From positions 158,570 to 222,569 of the forward strand of contig JAAZCE010000040.1 in the NCBI GenBank assembly GCA_012513435.1: 64,000 nt of DNA, read 5' to 3'. This document shows, piece after piece, positions 34,941 to 43,603 of the stretch; position 1 is the stretch's first letter; each line of letters starts with the position of its first letter. Under the pieces are notes generated by a model that was given only the letters and a program-made list of their open reading frames with translations, was not told the DNA's origin and did not search any database. This DNA comes from Clostridiales bacterium. GTDB taxonomy: Bacteria > Bacillota > Clostridia > Peptostreptococcales > Anaerovoracaceae. A program made the position numbers and the translations under genes.

Positions 34941-36047
34941 TTAATCACTACAACTCAATTTTTGTAGAATTTCCACAATTTTTTTACTGGCGCTACCGTC
35001 TCCATAGGGATTACTTGCCTCACTCATTCGTCTGTATTCCTTTTTATCTATAAGTAGCTGTTTACAACTAGAATAAATTGTATCTTCTTCAGTTCCTACC
35101 AGCTTCAAGGTTCCTGCTTTAATACCTTCCGGTCTTTCTGTAGTGTCTCTCATAACCAATACAGGTTTACCTAGAGAAGGAGCTTCCTCTTGGATTCCGC
35201 CGCTGTCAGTTAAAATTATGTAAGAGTGTGCCATGAAATTGTGAAAATCAATGACATCCATAGGCTCCACCAACTTCACCCTATCATTGTCACCAAAGAC
35301 ATCTTTTGCTGTTTGTTGCACAGTAGGATTTAAATGTACAGGATAAACTACCTTTACGTCTGAAAACTCTCTTACAACTTTATCAATTGCTTTAAACATA
35401 TGATACAGAGGTTTTCCTAAATTTTCTCGCCTATGTGCTGTAAGCATAATAAATTTGCTTCCCTTTACCCAATTTAACAAATGATGATCATAATTATACT
35501 TAACCGTAGTTTTTAAAGCATCAATGCCTGTATTGCCAGTAACCCAAATATGGTCAGGTCGTTTTCCTTCCCTGAGCAAGTTCTGCCTTGCCATTTCAGT
35601 AGGTGCAAAATGATATTTTGAAATGATTCCTACAGCCTGTCTGTTAAATTCCTCAGGAAATGGTGAATAAATATCATATGTACGGAGCCCCGCTTCAACA
35701 TGTCCAACCGGAATTTGCTTATAAAAGCAAGCCAACGCTGCTGTAAATGTTGTCGTCGTATCTCCATGTACTAATACTACATCAGGGTTTACTGCCTCCA
35801 ACACATGTTTCATGCTTGACAGAACATTACCCGTCACTTCGTAAAGGGTTTGTTTATCCTTCATAATAGAAAGATCATAATTCGGTACTACATCAAAGGC
35901 CTCAAGAACCATGTCAAGCATTTTTCTATGCTGACCGGTAACACAAACCACTGTTTTAATATTTTTATTTCTTTCTAATTCCTTCACTAATGGACACATC
36001 TTAATTGCTTCCGGACGTGTGCCAAAAATTAGCATTATGGTTTTCAT
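34941..36047 (-). CDS. wecB: UDP-N-acetylglucosamine 2-epimerase (non-hydrolysing)
   Basis: The 368-residue cytoplasmic enzyme converts UDP-GlcNAc to UDP-ManNAc. Motifs are FGTRPEAIKMCPLV, VTGQHRKML, VHGDTTTTF, GHVEAGLRT, LTAHRREN, DSGGIQEE and RDTTERPEG. Length is normal. With the UDP-ManNAc dehydrogenase at 46131-47318 it supplies UDP-ManNAc and UDP-ManNAcA for the polymer. A decayed fragment of a second copy lies at 32953-33199. ATG 36047 follows AAGGGAAAG. Confidence 0.95.
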   Translation of the reverse strand: MKTIMLIFGTRPEAIKMCPLVKELERNKNIKTVVCVTGQHRKMLDMVLEAFDVVPNYDLSIMKDKQTLYEVTGNVLSSMKHVLEAVNPDVVLVHGDTTTTFTAALACFYKQIPVGHVEAGLRTYDIYSPFPEEFNRQAVGIISKYHFAPTEMARQNLLREGKRPDHIWVTGNTGIDALKTTVKYNYDHHLLNWVKGSKFIMLTAHRRENLGKPLYHMFKAIDKVVREFSDVKVVYPVHLNPTVQQTAKDVFGDNDRVKLVEPMDVIDFHNFMAHSYIILTDSGGIQEEAPSLGKPVLVMRDTTERPEGIKAGTLKLVGTEEDTIYSSCKQLLIDKKEYRRMSEASNPYGDGSASKKIVEILQKLSCSD

Positions 36048-36080
36048 GTATTTCTTTCCCTTCTTTATTAATAATGAAAT

Positions 36081-36323
36081 CTAAATCAACAGCTTAAAAT
36101 ACAATGAATATAGCTTCCTTAGGAAGAGCGGTTTCGGCAAGTCGTCATTACTATATTTATTATAGTAATAACGGCTTTTGATAAGCTGTTCATCGAAGTC
36201 ATAATCTTCTGCAATTATTTTTAATATTTTCAAGCAGCTCGTCATCATATTCATATCACATAGGGTATCGACCATATTCTTGATGAAATACTCTACGTTC
36301 ATTTTCATCTTTATCTGATGCAA
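36081..36323 (-). CDS. Hypothetical small protein, possibly part of a decayed gene
   Basis: The 80-codon frame begins MHQIKMKMNVEYFIKNMV and ends in a basic, aromatic segment. I recognise no family. A different frame over the same DNA and just upstream reads NQEIAFVEIASDKDENERR and FHQEYGRYP, then a stop, then YEYDDELLENI. This looks at least as gene-like and is in frame with the ORF at 36376-36627. The region may therefore be a pseudogene with stops rather than two small genes. Confidence 0.3.
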   Translation of the reverse strand: MHQIKMKMNVEYFIKNMVDTLCDMNMMTSCLKILKIIAEDYDFDEQLIKSRYYYNKYSNDDLPKPLFLRKLYSLYFKLLI

Positions 36324-36375
36324 TTTCTACGAATGCAATTTCTTGGTTTGACAAATACATGGCATCGAATTAAGT

Positions 36376-36627
36376 CTAATTCCATAATCTAAAGGAAGTA
36401 TTATCTGTTTTAACTTCAAAAGCACCTTGGACTACAGCCCTAATGAGTAGGAAATTACGGATTTGTCCTGAAAGGGTATTGGTAGTCTCCATATCGTAAA
36501 TATCTGCTATTCCAACGATTAACTTCTGATTACCTTTACCTATGCCTTGAAAAACCGCCTTTTCTCCATGATCCATATAAAATTGCTCTCGGCTAATCAA
36601 TGAAATATGTTGATTCATACATGCCAT
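36376..36627 (-). CDS. Hypothetical small protein, possibly part of a decayed gene
   Basis: The 83-codon frame begins MACMNQHISLISREQF and contains GEKAVFQGIGKGNQKLIVGIAD and GAFEVKTDNTSF. No family is recognised. The frame continues past two close stops into protein-like sequence down to about 36200. No good ribosome site was found. It lies between wecB and the MBOAT gene in the most degraded part of the polymer cluster. Confidence 0.35.
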   Translation of the reverse strand: MACMNQHISLISREQFYMDHGEKAVFQGIGKGNQKLIVGIADIYDMETTNTLSGQIRNFLLIRAVVQGAFEVKTDNTSFRLWN

Positions 36628-36773
36628 TGCTAAAGGCGATTTTATAACTTTAAATTGTCGAATAGATATTGCAGTTCTTTCTCAGTATTTTTCTCGTCTA
36701 TAGATATGCTTGCTAACAACATAGCTTGACACAGTAGAAAAACACACTTACTTACTGCCTCCTATATCCTTTG

Positions 36774-38318
36774 TTAAAATCCCCTGTATATAAACTGACT
36801 CACGTCAAATCCCTCTCCATACATTCCAAATATTATTACTGCTAATATCATGAATATATAAACACTCCATCTAAAAGGTAGTATTTGTTGAGACATTTTT
36901 TCTCGTATAGAAATGTCATTTTCCTGCATAATACTTACAATCAAAAACAACACGAGAGCCAATATTAAAACAAAACAATTGCTGACATTTAGCCCCATGG
37001 AGAACAATCTATACACAATATTATTAAAATCCATAAGGTCAGCACATTTTTTTAACATTTCTATACCAGCCGCAACATTGACAGATCTTGTTATGCACTT
37101 TCCTGCCGCCATAATAAAAAATGTTCTGATTATCTGCCACACCTTCCAGGAAAGACATTTCGTGTTAATTCCAAAAAATCTGTTTATTTTTTCAAATGCC
37201 GGCTTAAACATCATTCCCAATACCATCAATATGGCATTGTAAAACCCAAATACAATAAAACCTCCTCCTGCTCCGTGCCAAACTCCGATTAGAAAGAAGG
37301 TAACAAATGTTGGCAAATAAGATGGTATCTGTTTTCCAATGTGTCCTTTTAAATTTTTTCTGCTGAATTTGCCTATTTTGTTGGAAAACTTTGATAATGC
37401 TATTGGAAAAAAAACGTAGTCCCTCATCCAACTTGTTAATGATATATGCCATCTTCTCCAATATTCTGCCACAGAGGTTCCGAAATATGGTCTTTTAAAA
37501 TTCTCCATAAGGTCAAAGCCAAGACACTGAGCAGCTCCTCTTACAATATCTATTCCTCCTGAAAAATCTGCATAAATTTGTATAGCATAGCATATTATTG
37601 CCAAGAAAGTCTGCGTTCCATCGTAATATGTATAACTTCCAAAAACATTATCTACTACAATGGCTAATCTATCCGCTATTACCAGCTTCTTAAAAAATCC
37701 CCATAGCATAAGTTGAAGCCCAAAGGTAAACTGCTTGTAATTGAATTTGTGAAATGCGCTTAGCTGTTCCCCTAAATCATTGTATCGGCTGATTGGGCCT
37801 TGGATGACTTGTGGAAAAAAAGAGATAAATAATGCAAAACGAGCAAAATTACGCTCTGCCTTGATTTTGTTTCTATATATATCTATACAGTATCCAATTG
37901 CCTGAAATGTGTAAAACGAGATTCCCATTGGCAAGATTATGTTTATTAACGGCAAATCTATGTTATATTCAAAAAGTCCAAAAATGTTATTTGTCTTATC
38001 TGCAAAGTAATTATAATATTTCAATAAAAATAATGTGCCAAAATTAAAAACAGCTACTCCAAATAATATTCTTCTCATCTGTTTTTTTACCCGTACTTTA
38101 TCATCTGTTTTATTTCGCACACCTTCAATCCAGAGCCCTGAATAAAAAACTGTGACTGTCGTTACGATGATAAAAATAACCGGCTTCACCCCTCCGATGA
38201 GGTAAAAAGCATAACTGAAAAAAAGTAAAACAATGTATTGAATTTTTTGGGGAAGAATATAATACATTACAATAACTGCTACTAAAAAAACTAGGAACTG
38301 TATTGACACTATGGACAT
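36774..38318 (-). CDS. MBOAT-family O-acyltransferase (AlgI/DltB-like)
   Basis: The 514-residue polytopic membrane protein has about ten spans. Family motifs are PQVIQGPISRYNDL, YADFSGGIDI, EYWRRWHISLTSW and the catalytic His in IGVWHGAGGGF. AlgI/DltB-like enzymes move an acyl group through the membrane to an extracellular acceptor sugar together with an SGNH-type partner; the next gene upstream (38332-39402) is that partner. Predicted role is O-acetylation or acylation of the surface polymer. ATG 38318 has AGGTG upstream. Confidence 0.93.
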   Translation of the reverse strand: MSIVSIQFLVFLVAVIVMYYILPQKIQYIVLLFFSYAFYLIGGVKPVIFIIVTTVTVFYSGLWIEGVRNKTDDKVRVKKQMRRILFGVAVFNFGTLFLLKYYNYFADKTNNIFGLFEYNIDLPLINIILPMGISFYTFQAIGYCIDIYRNKIKAERNFARFALFISFFPQVIQGPISRYNDLGEQLSAFHKFNYKQFTFGLQLMLWGFFKKLVIADRLAIVVDNVFGSYTYYDGTQTFLAIICYAIQIYADFSGGIDIVRGAAQCLGFDLMENFKRPYFGTSVAEYWRRWHISLTSWMRDYVFFPIALSKFSNKIGKFSRKNLKGHIGKQIPSYLPTFVTFFLIGVWHGAGGGFIVFGFYNAILMVLGMMFKPAFEKINRFFGINTKCLSWKVWQIIRTFFIMAAGKCITRSVNVAAGIEMLKKCADLMDFNNIVYRLFSMGLNVSNCFVLILALVLFLIVSIMQENDISIREKMSQQILPFRWSVYIFMILAVIIFGMYGEGFDVSQFIYRGF

Positions 38319-38331
38319 TACCACACCTCAC

Positions 38332-39402
38332 TCACTTATCTTCTCTATATTCATATTCCGTTACCTCTATCTCCTTATTAAAAACCTGCAAATCCTTTTC
38401 AAATTGAGATTTGGCTTCACCTGAGGTGCGGTTGGCATCTAATTTATATTTACTTTGTATATATTTGCCCAAATAATCCGTCGCTTTTATTGAACCTCTT
38501 GTGTTTAAATGCCCTCCATCCAAAAAATCTTCATTAAACTTTATTTCACATTTTTGAAGGATATCATTATAATTATAATCCAAGAAATTCGCATCTAAAT
38601 TATCCGCAACTTTAACAACTGCATTGTGCTTTCCCATTGTCCAATTGACATTTGGCATTTCTACTAGGAGCAATTTAATATTGTTTTTTTTGCATAAGTT
38701 GGAGATTTTTTTATACCAGTCTATTGACTTATCAGACAGCATTACTGCCTTGGTATCATTCATATTTTCTTCTGATTTGTCGACAATTTCCATACATATG
38801 TATTTCGGGTCGTGTCCTCTATATGAATCCCATTTTTCCTTTGGCTCCGATACTATGTTTTCAAATGACGTTTCCCATTTACTGTGATACCTAACAAGGG
38901 GAAAAACGAGTTCGCTTAATGAATAATTGTTACTTCCCTTAGCCAAGGCCATTCCAATTTTCACTTTATCAAAAGATAATTTTTTGTAATCCATTCCTAT
39001 ATATATTCCTGCCGGCTGCATTTCATCAACACTATGATAAGTCCAAAACAGGGATTTAACAGAACATATTACAACTTTGGGTTTTTGATAATGCAATGCT
39101 TCTTTAACATTTAAATATGTGATTTGAGGGGCTTGATATGAATTACACCTGCTATAGGACATGATTTGTGTATCTTCATAGAGTTTTAAAGGGGCAAGTC
39201 CTGTTAACGTAGTGCTTGTGCCGGCAATCAATACATCAATGGAATTTTCGGGAATTTCATAGAACGTAAAGCTACCATCTGAATACCTAGCGTTATATGG
39301 CACAAATCTACCTTGTATGTTAAGCAACAAGGCAATTATTATTATAAGAAACACTAATATTTTAACTCCCTTTAAGACAAGAGCTTTTGCATTGTTTTCC
39401 AC
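38332..39402 (-). CDS. Membrane-anchored SGNH-like acyltransferase partner (DltD/AlgX-like)
   Basis: The 356-residue protein has one N-terminal membrane span (about residues 10-28) and an extracellular SGNH-like domain. The nucleophile block reads LIAGTSTTLTGL, with Ser in place of the usual block I arrangement, and the late DGGHLNTRGS carries the Asp and His of the triad. Such proteins transfer acyl groups delivered by an MBOAT protein, which is encoded 13 bp downstream. The start is GTG 39402 with GGAGAAA upstream. The charged tail (TEYEYREDK) is of unknown role. Confidence 0.85.
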   Translation of the reverse strand: MENNAKALVLKGVKILVFLIIIIALLLNIQGRFVPYNARYSDGSFTFYEIPENSIDVLIAGTSTTLTGLAPLKLYEDTQIMSYSRCNSYQAPQITYLNVKEALHYQKPKVVICSVKSLFWTYHSVDEMQPAGIYIGMDYKKLSFDKVKIGMALAKGSNNYSLSELVFPLVRYHSKWETSFENIVSEPKEKWDSYRGHDPKYICMEIVDKSEENMNDTKAVMLSDKSIDWYKKISNLCKKNNIKLLLVEMPNVNWTMGKHNAVVKVADNLDANFLDYNYNDILQKCEIKFNEDFLDGGHLNTRGSIKATDYLGKYIQSKYKLDANRTSGEAKSQFEKDLQVFNKEIEVTEYEYREDK

Positions 39403-39405
39403 TTT

Positions 39406-42084
39406 TTATTTCTCCGTTCGTTTTTCCGCTGCTTCTTCAAGTTTTCTGTATGTTGTCCCGGAATCTTCAATAATTAAATCGGTTGCAGCCTGACATGGCT
39501 CTCCTTTACCATTCAAGCAGTAATTAAATTCATCTGTTGAGAAAAGATTTAGGGAACCATTGTTTGTAATAATAAACTTGTTAATCTTATCTATATGCCG
39601 TATAGATATTATAGCTCTCCTTATATCCAACTCCTTTGCTTTGGTATATACCTTCCCTTGACCGCAAAGAATTGTACTATAAGCTTTTTTTTCATAATAT
39701 ACGGTTTTCCCTATCGCATCATAATCGTCATATCTTAACATCAAGGACAAATCCAGAAGATAGTTTTCGCCATACCAGTCACTAGGATCAAAATACGCTA
39801 TAAATCCTTCGGATATTGAATCATTAACATATTCAATCAAAGAATCTCTATTGGAAGTTATTTTCATATCTCTGATGAGGTAATCATTGTCAAATTCTGC
39901 ACAAACAACTAATTCCCTATTATCAAAGCTTTGTTTATCAAACATTGCCTTAACCCACTGTAGCTCATCTTGGCTTTTCACAATGCTAACTACTGTTATT
40001 AGGGGAGCCTTTTCTTTCAAAGTTCTCCCAAATACCTTTTTAACTATATAATCCAGTCTGTCCTCATATAAATGTTGCTGTGAAACACGTCTAAATCCTT
40101 GTAATCTGTAATTGTGCATCATTTGAACATTACTACAATATTTTTCAAGCAGTTCATCCAACGCATAAATGCTGTCTGTACATAAGGTCAATTTGCCAAA
40201 TAGTTTGTTTTGACCATCAGACGCATTACTTACAACTACGCCGTTTGACGCCATCATCTCAAAAACTCTTCTAGCAAACATGGTTGAGCTTTCAGGGGCA
40301 GAGTTCATATTTATTCCGTAGCTGTAACCCTTATAAGCTCTTTCTATTTCTTCAGGCTCAAGGCTTCCTAATATAAACGGAGCATAAAACTCTGGAAACT
40401 CAAAGCTCTTTATATTCTTTCCATAATTTCTATCGTAAATATCTATTCCTTTATGTCGCATAGCATAATGTGTGAAATTATTAAACACTTCCAGCCGTTT
40501 GGGATATTTGCGATAATACGTACCTGCAAAGCAAAATTTATCCCTCCTTTCAAAAGTTTCAGCCGGATTATGCAGCTTGGGTTGGGCAGCAAAGTGTAGC
40601 AAATATATCCTTTCATGCCCTAGGCAATCTACATAAGTATTAATACAATCCATTTCCGTAGTAAATACAAAATCACATAATCCCGCTGACTTCATAAACA
40701 GCTCAGTATGTACAGGATCCTCCTTACACCAGAAAACCACAGGAATCTTTTTCTTACTGCAATATTTAATAAGCTGGACAAAAGCCTCCCCTGTATAATC
40801 TATCTGCCCTTTCCACTGATCATCATTACCATGCCATGCCGATTCCACAAAGACCATGTCCGGGCAAAATTCTTTAATTTCATCTTCCCACTTTTCAGGG
40901 GATATTCTTAATAAATTACATTCCGGAGCAAAGCATCCATATGTAAAGGTATCCATTATACATGCAACTTTGAGTTTTTTTAAAGAAGTGCAATCATCAC
41001 GAAGCATGAATAATGAGGTGTGTTTTTTCTTATCTGATATATCCTTAATCGATGCATCGAATTTCATCTTTGACGTATCAAAAACTTCAGGGTACTCTGG
41101 TTTTTCCTTCTGATACAGCACTTCTTCAAAATAATTATCGTTCTTATTTAAATGCTTGAACCTTCTCAAAATATTGTAAATCTTAACTCCGGGGATTCGT
41201 TCATATGCCGCATTAGTGCGCTTTGACTTGTACAGCATAGAATTTAGGGCATTTACTTTTTCCTTTTCCTTAAACAGGGTTTTATTTTCGTTAATTAACT
41301 CTTTTATCTCTTCATCAAGTGCTTTAAATTTATTATTGTTTTTTATCTTGTTGCTTGTATTCTCTCTGTTAAGCTTCGCAAGTTTGTTCTTCAGAGTGTT
41401 ATGACTTGTTTGAAAATAATTTATTTTTTCGTTACATTTTGTATCCACTTGAAAAAAGGCATTTTCTATTTTAGCCAATAGTTCCCTATCTATTTCAACC
41501 TGTGTTTCCGATAAATCTCTGTCAGCAACAAACCCAATCCAACCACCAAAAAAACATATGGATTCAACATTTATCCTCTCTTTTATCTGTTCAAACAGCT
41601 CAAGAAAATAATATGTTCTCTTATGATCTGGAAAGGGGTTTATTCCAAAAGGAACCGTTACAATCAAACGCCCCTTTTTTGTAAGGAGCTCTTTTGCTTT
41701 GCCAAGAAACATGGTAGGATTAAATACATGCTCTAAGCATTCTCCCATAATTATGGTATCAAATTGTTCTGAATCAAATTCATAGCTGGAGAAATCACCA
41801 CATATAAACTTAACATTCTCTTTTGTCTCTCTGAATTCTCCGTTTAATTTTTCATTGGCATATTTAATTTGCGCTGGTTCTATATCTATTCCCGTAACGC
41901 ACTTTCCTTCCCTGCCTAGCAGTAAGGAAGTAACACCTTGAGAACAACCCACGTCCAATATGCGATTTCCTCTTGCCTTATCGCATATCCAGTTTATCCT
42001 TTGCCGTGACTTGACTTTCATGTCTTCCCCAAGTTCACCATCATATGCTGCATTTATTTTATCCAACAATTTTTTATCTTCCAC
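39406..42084 (-). CDS. Multidomain methyltransferase/CgeB-like glycosyltransferase
   Basis: The 892-residue protein has: residues 1-200, a class I methyltransferase (RILDVGCSQG 41-50; GIDIEPAQI; GECLEHVFN); about 215-280, a coiled coil; about 340-690, a CgeB/DUF3880-like glycosyltransferase (FVESAWHGND, VVFWCKEDP, FCFAGTYYRKYPKR, APESSTMFARRVFEMMA); about 700-892, a degenerate GT2-like domain. The middle and C-terminal parts are paralogous to the protein at 43604-46111. It may extend the polymer and cap it by methylation, as in chain-length-controlling methyltransferases of other polysaccharide systems; this is inference. Start is GTG 42084, overlapping the end of the exporter ATPase. Confidence 0.85.
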   Translation of the reverse strand: MEDKKLLDKINAAYDGELGEDMKVKSRQRINWICDKARGNRILDVGCSQGVTSLLLGREGKCVTGIDIEPAQIKYANEKLNGEFRETKENVKFICGDFSSYEFDSEQFDTIIMGECLEHVFNPTMFLGKAKELLTKKGRLIVTVPFGINPFPDHKRTYYFLELFEQIKERINVESICFFGGWIGFVADRDLSETQVEIDRELLAKIENAFFQVDTKCNEKINYFQTSHNTLKNKLAKLNRENTSNKIKNNNKFKALDEEIKELINENKTLFKEKEKVNALNSMLYKSKRTNAAYERIPGVKIYNILRRFKHLNKNDNYFEEVLYQKEKPEYPEVFDTSKMKFDASIKDISDKKKHTSLFMLRDDCTSLKKLKVACIMDTFTYGCFAPECNLLRISPEKWEDEIKEFCPDMVFVESAWHGNDDQWKGQIDYTGEAFVQLIKYCSKKKIPVVFWCKEDPVHTELFMKSAGLCDFVFTTEMDCINTYVDCLGHERIYLLHFAAQPKLHNPAETFERRDKFCFAGTYYRKYPKRLEVFNNFTHYAMRHKGIDIYDRNYGKNIKSFEFPEFYAPFILGSLEPEEIERAYKGYSYGINMNSAPESSTMFARRVFEMMASNGVVVSNASDGQNKLFGKLTLCTDSIYALDELLEKYCSNVQMMHNYRLQGFRRVSQQHLYEDRLDYIVKKVFGRTLKEKAPLITVVSIVKSQDELQWVKAMFDKQSFDNRELVVCAEFDNDYLIRDMKITSNRDSLIEYVNDSISEGFIAYFDPSDWYGENYLLDLSLMLRYDDYDAIGKTVYYEKKAYSTILCGQGKVYTKAKELDIRRAIISIRHIDKINKFIITNNGSLNLFSTDEFNYCLNGKGEPCQAATDLIIEDSGTTYRKLEEAAEKRTEK

Positions 42085-42825
42085 CTAACCCACCATAAAC
42101 TTTCTGTATGCATTCAGTACTTCATCTGTATCCCCGAACATCCTTGTTTCTCCTTTGTGAAGCCACAAGACCCTATCACACATTTTTCTCAAACTTTCCG
42201 TAGAGTGATTTACGATTACAACACTCCTATCTTCATCGTTTATCATTTCCTCCATTTTTGCATAGCTTTTTTCCTTGAACCTCATATCTCCTACGCTCAA
42301 GGTTTCATCGATAAGCAAAACCTCTGTTGTAAGGATAGAACTTATTGCAAAGGCTAATTTGGAATACATTCCACTGGAATATGTTTTTACTGGTTTATTG
42401 ATAAAATCTCCCAGCTCAGAAAATTCTATAATTTCGTTTACCGCATTGTTAACCTCAGCTTTACTGAAGCCCATAGCATAGCCTGACAAGAAAATATTCT
42501 GATATCCTGACAAACGGGATTGAAACCCTGTCCCTAATGCCAATAAAGAGCATTTTTCACTGTTTACCCTTATTGCTCCTCCGTCTACACCATAAATCCC
42601 GGCAATAGCCCCGAGCAGTGTGCTTTTTCCCGAACCATTTTCACCGACGATTCCCACAGTTTCGCCTTTTTTTACATCAAATGAAACATTTTTTACTGCT
42701 GTAAATGAATTGCTATCTTTCTTATTTTTTTTGATTAAATTTTTAATAAAAGTCCTGTATCCCACTGCATTTATCCCTCTATACTCAATGGTTACATCCC
42801 TTACATCTATAACCGTATCTTTCAT
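42085..42825 (-). CDS. Polysaccharide/teichoic acid ABC exporter ATPase (TagH-like)
   Basis: The 246-residue ATP-binding protein has Walker A GENGSGKST (61-69), the signature TYSSGMYSKL and Walker B VLLIDETLSVGD, all typical of O-antigen and teichoic acid exporters (TagH, KpsT, Wzt). No C-terminal polymer-binding extension is present, unlike Wzt. Its ATG overlaps the permease stop by one base (TAATG). It pairs with the permease at 42825-43601 to export the lipid-linked polymer. Confidence 0.95.
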   Translation of the reverse strand: MKDTVIDVRDVTIEYRGINAVGYRTFIKNLIKKNKKDSNSFTAVKNVSFDVKKGETVGIVGENGSGKSTLLGAIAGIYGVDGGAIRVNSEKCSLLALGTGFQSRLSGYQNIFLSGYAMGFSKAEVNNAVNEIIEFSELGDFINKPVKTYSSGMYSKLAFAISSILTTEVLLIDETLSVGDMRFKEKSYAKMEEMINDEDRSVVIVNHSTESLRKMCDRVLWLHKGETRMFGDTDEVLNAYRKFMVG

Positions 42826-43601
42826 TATCCCACCTTCATATAATCTTTTTCTTTTCTATACATCACAATCAAACCCAAAACTGTCAGTAGCAAAGCAATA
42901 ATTAACCAATATAATAATCGTGTATAATTGGCTTCAATCCCGTTCATCATCACATTTCTAAATTGAACTATAATAAACCCTGTAGGGCAGATCATATTAT
43001 AGACACTTAACAATCCCACAGGTAAATTCTCTAAAGAATAGAAAACTGCCGATAAATAAAATAAAAACCTCATAATTATAGATATAACATGACTTAAATC
43101 CGAAATAAATGCTCCCATATGAGCGAATACTACTCCCACACCAAAAGTAAAAATAAAATATACTATTAAAATTGGAATCATAGATAAAATATTGATCGTT
43201 ATTGGTATCCTCAAGATTAATATCGCTACTAGGCATATAACAATTCCTATGAACATTTTTATTAAGTTCACGAATTCTGTCATTAATACAAGTATGCATT
43301 TTGGGATATATGTTTTTTTCGTTACTGCTGAATATGAATTTATTATACCTATGGAACTCTCAGCGGTAGCTCCAAAAAAGTTCCATGCTGTAAGTCCAAT
43401 AAACACGAAAAGTGGAAAGTTTTCTATGTTCGCCTTGAATACCACAATTACAACAAAAGAGTATACAAGCATCAAACAAAGTGGATCTAATATCCACCAA
43501 AGCCATCCTAAATATGAGCCTGCCACCTGTGCTTTTAGTTCTGAAACAGCAGAATATGTAGCATATCTGAAATACCTGCTTAAATCTTTAAAAAAAACCA
43601 T
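42825..43601 (-). CDS. Polysaccharide/teichoic acid ABC exporter permease (TagG-like)
   Basis: The 258-residue protein has six membrane spans and the ABC-2 layout of TagG/KpsM/Wzm: an N-terminal amphipathic segment, then YLGWLWWILDPL, VFIGLTAWNFF, and a late YSLENLPV loop. It exports an undecaprenyl-linked polymer with the ATPase encoded directly downstream. SD GAGAGGT precedes ATG 43601. Confidence 0.94.
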   Translation of the reverse strand: MVFFKDLSRYFRYATYSAVSELKAQVAGSYLGWLWWILDPLCLMLVYSFVVIVVFKANIENFPLFVFIGLTAWNFFGATAESSIGIINSYSAVTKKTYIPKCILVLMTEFVNLIKMFIGIVICLVAILILRIPITINILSMIPILIVYFIFTFGVGVVFAHMGAFISDLSHVISIIMRFLFYLSAVFYSLENLPVGLLSVYNMICPTGFIIVQFRNVMMNGIEANYTRLLYWLIIALLLTVLGLIVMYRKEKDYMKVG

Positions 43602-43603
43602 TC

